From: SZUA-430 sp044375275 | GTDB taxonomy: Bacteria > Pseudomonadota > Alphaproteobacteria > Micropepsales > Micropepsaceae | Direction of reading: 5' to 3' | Length of the DNA stretch: 21,513 nt | Assembly: GCA_044375275.1 (NCBI GenBank) | Contig: JBILMZ010000028.1 | Span: 1-21,513, forward strand | In this document: in pieces, positions 18,242-21,513 of the stretch | How positions within the stretch are numbered: the first letter of the stretch is position 1 | How the letters are laid out: each line of letters starts with the position of its first letter | The notes under the pieces: generated by a model | Databases searched by the model: none | Seen by the model: only the letters and a program-made list of their open reading frames with translations | Told to the model about the DNA's origin: nothing | Position numbers and translations under genes: made by a program

Positions 18242-19638
18242 ACGCTCGCTTCTCGCAACACACGTTCCGCCGGCAACTCGGCCCAGATCCTGGAGCCGAC
18301 ACCGGGCGTGCTTTCCAGGCGCAATTGTCCCTGATGGGCTTCCACAAGCTTCTTGCAGATTGGCAGGCCCAGTCCCGTCCCCCTGCCTTCGACGGTGTAG
18401 GCGTCGGAGCCCTGCTCGAAGGGGAGCAGAACCCGCTCCATGACATCCGGTGTCATCCCGATGCCCGTGTCCTTGACGCCAAATGAAACGCGCCCGTCCG
18501 GCAGGCGCTTGCAGAACAGGATGACCAGCCCGCCGGGTCGTGTGAACTTGATCGCATTGGAAAGCAGGTTCACGAGGACCTGCTTGATGGCCCTCTCGTC
18601 GACATCGATCACGGCATCGGACGAGAAGTTCAGGCTGAGGCACACATGTGCGCGCTCGGACTGCGGCTCGACCAGCTTCATGGCGTCCTGCGCGATGTCG
18701 CGCAGCCTCACTGGCCCGAAGAAAAGTTCCTGCTTGCCGGCTTCGATCTTGGCGATGTCCAGAAGGTCATTGATCATGCGCAGAAGATGCTGGCCGCTGT
18801 CGTGGATGTCTTCCACATAGGTCGCATAGCGGGCTGGCGTGATCGGCCCGAAGGTCCTTTGCCGCATCAGGTCGGAGTAGCCGATGATGGCGTTGAGCGG
18901 CGTGCGCAGTTCGTGGCTCATCGATGCCAGGAAGCAGCTCTTCGCCTGGCTTGCGCGCGCCAGTGCCGATGCGAGCGCCTCGTTCTGGAACCTGAATTGC
19001 AAGGCGACGTGATAGCCGCGGGCTGCCTTCATGCCATAGTTGAACAGGATGAGCATGAAGAGCGGATAGAGCACCAGAAAGACCTGCGAAAGCGTGTCCC
19101 CGTGCGCCAGGAACGCGGTCATCGATACTGTCGCCATGGTCACGAGCGTGCGCAGCAGCACCGTCATGCACATCGTCAGCATGAAGAAATAGGACACAAC
19201 GACACCGAGCACGAGCGTGCACAGAATAGCCTGGTTGACAACGTTGCCTTCATCCCAGAACAGAAACAGGATGGAACCCCAGACCAGCGCATGGGATGCC
19301 CATATCGCCGTCAGAAGCACACGCCAGAGGGCGGGCGGATTGCGCGCTTCGCTTCGCTGATAGTAATTGAACGCCATGGTGGAAGACGCGGCCCAGATCG
19401 CCGCCGCAGACACGAATGCCAGGCCCGTGGCCGGACTGGCCGAACCCACGGCAGGGAACAGGCCGCACATCAGCACGGCAACGAGAATGGAAATGGGGGC
19501 CCCGTCCGCGTATGTCAGCCACGACCCAAAGGCAAGGCGCACCTTTTCCCGTTCGATCTTTTCATCGATGTCGGGTGTGAGGCCAGCAATGTCGGTCGAA
19601 GATCGCACGGGCCGGAAGCCGAAAGTTGCCTTAGACAC
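18235..19638 (-). CDS. Membrane sensor histidine kinase
   Basis: 467 residues. After a 45-residue cytoplasmic N-terminus come six probable membrane helices (about 47-65, 70-90, 104-126, 136-154, 158-178, 184-201) with very short loops, so the signal is probably sensed in or at the membrane. The kinase core is complete: H-box with His242 (SHELRTPLNAIIGYS), N-box with Asn361 (NLLSNAIKFT), D390-T-G-I-G, F-box PFEQGSD, and G2 GTGLGL. There is no receiver domain and no response regulator next to it. Its gene converges on the peroxidase/oxidase run, so a regulatory link is possible but unproven. The start is a GTG at 19638 with no clear ribosome-binding site, so the true N-terminus is uncertain. 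Confidence 0.92.
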   Translation of the reverse strand: MSKATFGFRPVRSSTDIAGLTPDIDEKIEREKVRLAFGSWLTYADGAPISILVAVLMCGLFPAVGSASPATGLAFVSAAAIWAASSTMAFNYYQRSEARNPPALWRVLLTAIWASHALVWGSILFLFWDEGNVVNQAILCTLVLGVVVSYFFMLTMCMTVLLRTLVTMATVSMTAFLAHGDTLSQVFLVLYPLFMLILFNYGMKAARGYHVALQFRFQNEALASALARASQAKSCFLASMSHELRTPLNAIIGYSDLMRQRTFGPITPARYATYVEDIHDSGQHLLRMINDLLDIAKIEAGKQELFFGPVRLRDIAQDAMKLVEPQSERAHVCLSLNFSSDAVIDVDERAIKQVLVNLLSNAIKFTRPGGLVILFCKRLPDGRVSFGVKDTGIGMTPDVMERVLLPFEQGSDAYTVEGRGTGLGLPICKKLVEAHQGQLRLESTPGVGSRIWAELPAERVLREASVA

Positions 19639-19848
19639 ATCAGAGTAACGTGACCACCCTCACCATCCGGTTATGAGATTAGAGACAAATTTTCGGGAAT
19701 TGCAGATGGCGGATGCGCGCCAGTCGTTGGGTTAGGATTTCGTGAAGGATGCGTTCTGCCGGCTTGCGCGCGCCATGGGGAAGCGGGTTTTCACTCTCAG
19801 GCAACTCTCTGCTAGTCTCCCGATTCACGATCCGAACAGCGGAGTGCC

Positions 19849-20667
19849 ATGGACGCCCCCTCTCTCGAACAGGTCCTGCTCGTCAATGCAGCGGTATCTG
19901 CCACCTGCATGTTCGTGTTGTGGCTGGTCAGCCTGCGCCTGCGAGATGTCAGCTTCGTCGACAGCTGGTGGGCGCTTGGCATTCTTGCCCTGGCCATCGC
20001 CACCTGGTGGCAGTTGGGGGCGGCGAGTGTTCACGCGATTGTCCTGCTTGGCCTGTGTGCCCTTTGGAGCCTGCGCCTGGGGCTTTACCTCCTGTGGCGG
20101 TGGCACAAACATGGTGCCGATGCGCGCTACCAGGCCATCATGCGGTCTGCAGAGGCCAGGCGCGGCTGGAGCTTTGCATTCACGGCTGGTGTGCAGGTAT
20201 TCCTGCTCCAGGGTATCCTTCAGTTCATCGTGGCCCTGCCTGTGCAGCTTGGACAGGTGGGCGATGGCGTTGGGCCGCTGGGAATTCTGGCGTGGGCGGG
20301 CATCGCGCTCTCGATTGTCGGCATTGGCTTCGAGAGTGTCGGCGACTGGCAGTTGGTGCGCTTCAAGGCCAACCCTGCAAACAAGGGAAAGGTGCTTGAT
20401 ACCGGCCTGTGGCGCTACACGCGGCACCCAAACTATTTCGGTGACACCTGCGTGGGCTGGGGGCTTTTCCTGATTGCATGCGAAATGCCGCTGGGTCTCT
20501 GGTCCCTGCCCGGCCCTGTCCTGCTCACCTTCCTGCTGACGCGCGTAAGTGGCGTCCCGATGCTGGAGCACCAGTTGCAGAAGACACGCCCCGAATACGC
20601 AGCCTATATCGCCCGGACCTCGGGGTTCTTACCGTGGTGGCCACGCAGCGACCAGACAAAGAGTTGA
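19849..20667 (+). CDS. DUF1295 (steroid 5-α reductase-like) membrane protein
   Basis: 272 residues with about six or seven hydrophobic helices. The family signature is clear near the C-terminus: LDTGLWRYTRHPNYFGD (residues about 184-200), followed by W-G-L-F-L and the closing R-P-E-Y-x-x-Y-I-x-R-T-S-G-F-L-P-W-x-P. The N-terminal F-V-D-S-W-W-A-L-G is also typical. The domain resembles the NADPH-dependent steroid reductase and isoprenylcysteine methyltransferase superfamily; the bacterial substrate is unknown. CGGAG lies before the ATG at 19849. It is divergent from the histidine kinase (210 bases between) and convergent with holC. Confidence 0.9.
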   Translation: MDAPSLEQVLLVNAAVSATCMFVLWLVSLRLRDVSFVDSWWALGILALAIATWWQLGAASVHAIVLLGLCALWSLRLGLYLLWRWHKHGADARYQAIMRSAEARRGWSFAFTAGVQVFLLQGILQFIVALPVQLGQVGDGVGPLGILAWAGIALSIVGIGFESVGDWQLVRFKANPANKGKVLDTGLWRYTRHPNYFGDTCVGWGLFLIACEMPLGLWSLPGPVLLTFLLTRVSGVPMLEHQLQKTRPEYAAYIARTSGFLPWWPRSDQTKS

Positions 20668-20677
20668 GACAATACCT

Positions 20678-20699
20678 GCCTGCAAACGCTCAGGCTTTT
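20678..20699 (+). terminator. Probable terminator of the DUF1295 gene
   Basis: Stem GCCTG (20678-20682) and CAGGC (20691-20695), loop of eight bases, then TTTTCTGT, ten bases after the stop codon. The stem is short. The hairpin overlaps the end of holC on the other strand. Confidence 0.45.
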
Positions 20700-21154
20700 C
20701 TGTCCCACTTGCCGCCTTCGGACTGTTGCCAGTAAGTGGTCTCGATCCCGGTCGCCCGCGCTCCCTTCCAATGAGCGCGTGCGGCTTCAACTGCTCCCGG
20801 ATCGCGACCGTCGAACAGCATCACCACGCGCTCGAACTCTGCCAGGGCTTCGATGGTCCATTCACGCGGAGCGGCCCCATCCGCAAAGAAGACAACGTTT
20901 GCTGCATTCAGATTGCTGTCAGACACCGTCAACAGAACCGGCTGCTGCGCCGCGCGGGGATCGGTGTCCGTGCCATGAGGCAGGAAGCCGTCATCGCGAA
21001 AGGTCCAGAGGTGGCTGTCGAGATGGTCGACACGCTCTGGCGAGCCAAGGCACACCAATGCCTTCCAGCCCCTCTCGAGCGACCTCTCAAGCATTGCGGG
21101 CAGGACTTCTTCAAGCCCTGCCCGTTCAAGATGGTAGAACAGGATTTCCGGCAT
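20690..21154 (-). CDS. holC: DNA polymerase III chi subunit
   Basis: 154 residues with the HolC pattern: MPEILFYHLERAGLEEVLPAMLERSLERGW at the start, E-R-V-D-H-L-D-S-H-L-W-T-F-R-D-D-G-F-L-P-H-G, QPVLLT, and a late ANVVFFADG...FERVVMLFDGRD. The chi subunit joins the clamp loader and contacts single-strand DNA-binding protein during replication. Its ATG shares a base with the pepA stop codon (TGATG at 21152-21156), so it is translationally coupled to pepA, a common arrangement. AAGG lies just before the start inside pepA. Confidence 0.95.
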   Translation of the reverse strand: MPEILFYHLERAGLEEVLPAMLERSLERGWKALVCLGSPERVDHLDSHLWTFRDDGFLPHGTDTDPRAAQQPVLLTVSDSNLNAANVVFFADGAAPREWTIEALAEFERVVMLFDGRDPGAVEAARAHWKGARATGIETTYWQQSEGGKWDRKA

Positions 21155-21513
21155 CAGCCTTCGTAGTGTTCAGCAACAAGGCGATTGAGCAGCCGCACGC
21201 CATAACCGCTGGCGCCCTTGGGTGTTACACCGCGCGCTTCCTCGGCCCATGCTGTCCCCGCGATGTCGAGATGTGCCCAGGGCACTTTGTTGACAAAGCG
21301 CTGCAGGAATGCCGCAGCCGTGATCGAGCCGCCGAACTGGCCGCCGATGTTCTTCATGTCGGCGATCGGGCTGTCGATCATCTTGTCGAAGCGTTCGGTC
21401 AGCGGCATGCGCCAGAGTTCCTCGTTCTCGGCCTTGCCGGCAGCGAGCAGGCGATTGGCCAGCTCGTCATTGTTCGAGAAAAGGCCCGCGATTTCCAATC
21501 CCAGCGAAACGCG
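21154..21513 (-). CDS. pepA: Leucyl aminopeptidase (M17 family), C-terminal part
   Basis: The last 119 residues of an M17 metallo-aminopeptidase; the gene continues past the right edge. The family C-terminus is clear: LWRMPLTERFDKMIDSPIADMKNIGG, then GGSITAAAFLQRFV, PWAHLDIAGTAW, and the ending G-A-S-G-Y-G-V-R-L-L-N-R-L-V. The metal-binding NTDAEGR motif lies outside the window. These enzymes remove N-terminal residues such as leucine from peptides in the cytoplasm. It forms an operon with holC through a one-base stop-start overlap. Confidence 0.95.
   Translation of the reverse strand, partial: RVSLGLEIAGLFSNNDELANRLLAAGKAENEELWRMPLTERFDKMIDSPIADMKNIGGQFGGSITAAAFLQRFVNKVPWAHLDIAGTAWAEEARGVTPKGASGYGVRLLNRLVAEHYEG

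Noticed and set aside
18646..19653. 335-codon plus-strand frame antisense to the histidine kinase
   Set aside because: His/Arg/Gln-rich shadow; the opposite strand encodes a complete kinase with all motifs.

Overview
The window looks like a chromosomal segment of an alphaproteobacterium, most likely from the Caulobacterales/Hyphomonadaceae side. The reasons are high-GC coding sequence, an exact CtrA-type box (TTAA-N7-TTAAC) before one gene, and housekeeping genes (ndk, holC, pepA, an ABC-F ATPase) that read as alphaproteobacterial. The taxonomic call is inference. There are 14 supportable protein genes, two cut by the window edges. I saw no RNA genes, insertion sequences, CRISPR arrays or prophage genes.

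Left flank (1-6500). On the minus strand, a GbsR/MarR-type regulator is followed by a DUF4166 protein and a membrane-anchored TIGR01777 epimerase, then a glutathione S-transferase cut by the left edge. The first three genes are packed like an operon. A perfect 20-bp palindrome sits just upstream of the regulator and is probably its own operator. Next come a small plus-strand membrane protein, ndk (minus) with a hairpin terminator, a 630-residue ABC-F ATPase (plus), and an 87-residue protein of unknown function preceded by the CtrA box.

Centre (6515-18136). This is the striking part. A plus-strand run encodes three proteins. The first is a giant (2384 residue) RTX protein with a complete animal-type heme peroxidase domain at its N-terminus and a type I secretion-like C-terminus. 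The second is an exported 754-residue multicopper oxidase with all four copper motifs. The third is an exported Sco-domain/cytochrome c fusion. RTX-linked animal heme peroxidases are the Mn(II)-oxidising enzymes (MopA type) of several marine alphaproteobacteria, and multicopper oxidases are the other known class of bacterial Mn(II) oxidase. Finding both side by side, with a likely copper-delivery/electron-transfer partner, suggests an extracellular metal- or phenol-oxidising locus. Mn(II) is the leading candidate substrate but is unproven. An OmpR-type regulator lacking the phospho-accepting aspartate faces away from the peroxidase gene across a 359-377-bp region containing inverted GACAGGAAA motifs.

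Right flank (18235-21513). A six-helix membrane histidine kinase (minus) points toward the oxidase run. It is followed by a DUF1295 membrane protein (plus) and, on the minus strand, holC and the 3' end of pepA, which overlap translationally. No type I secretion machinery for the giant peroxidase is present, so it must be encoded elsewhere.
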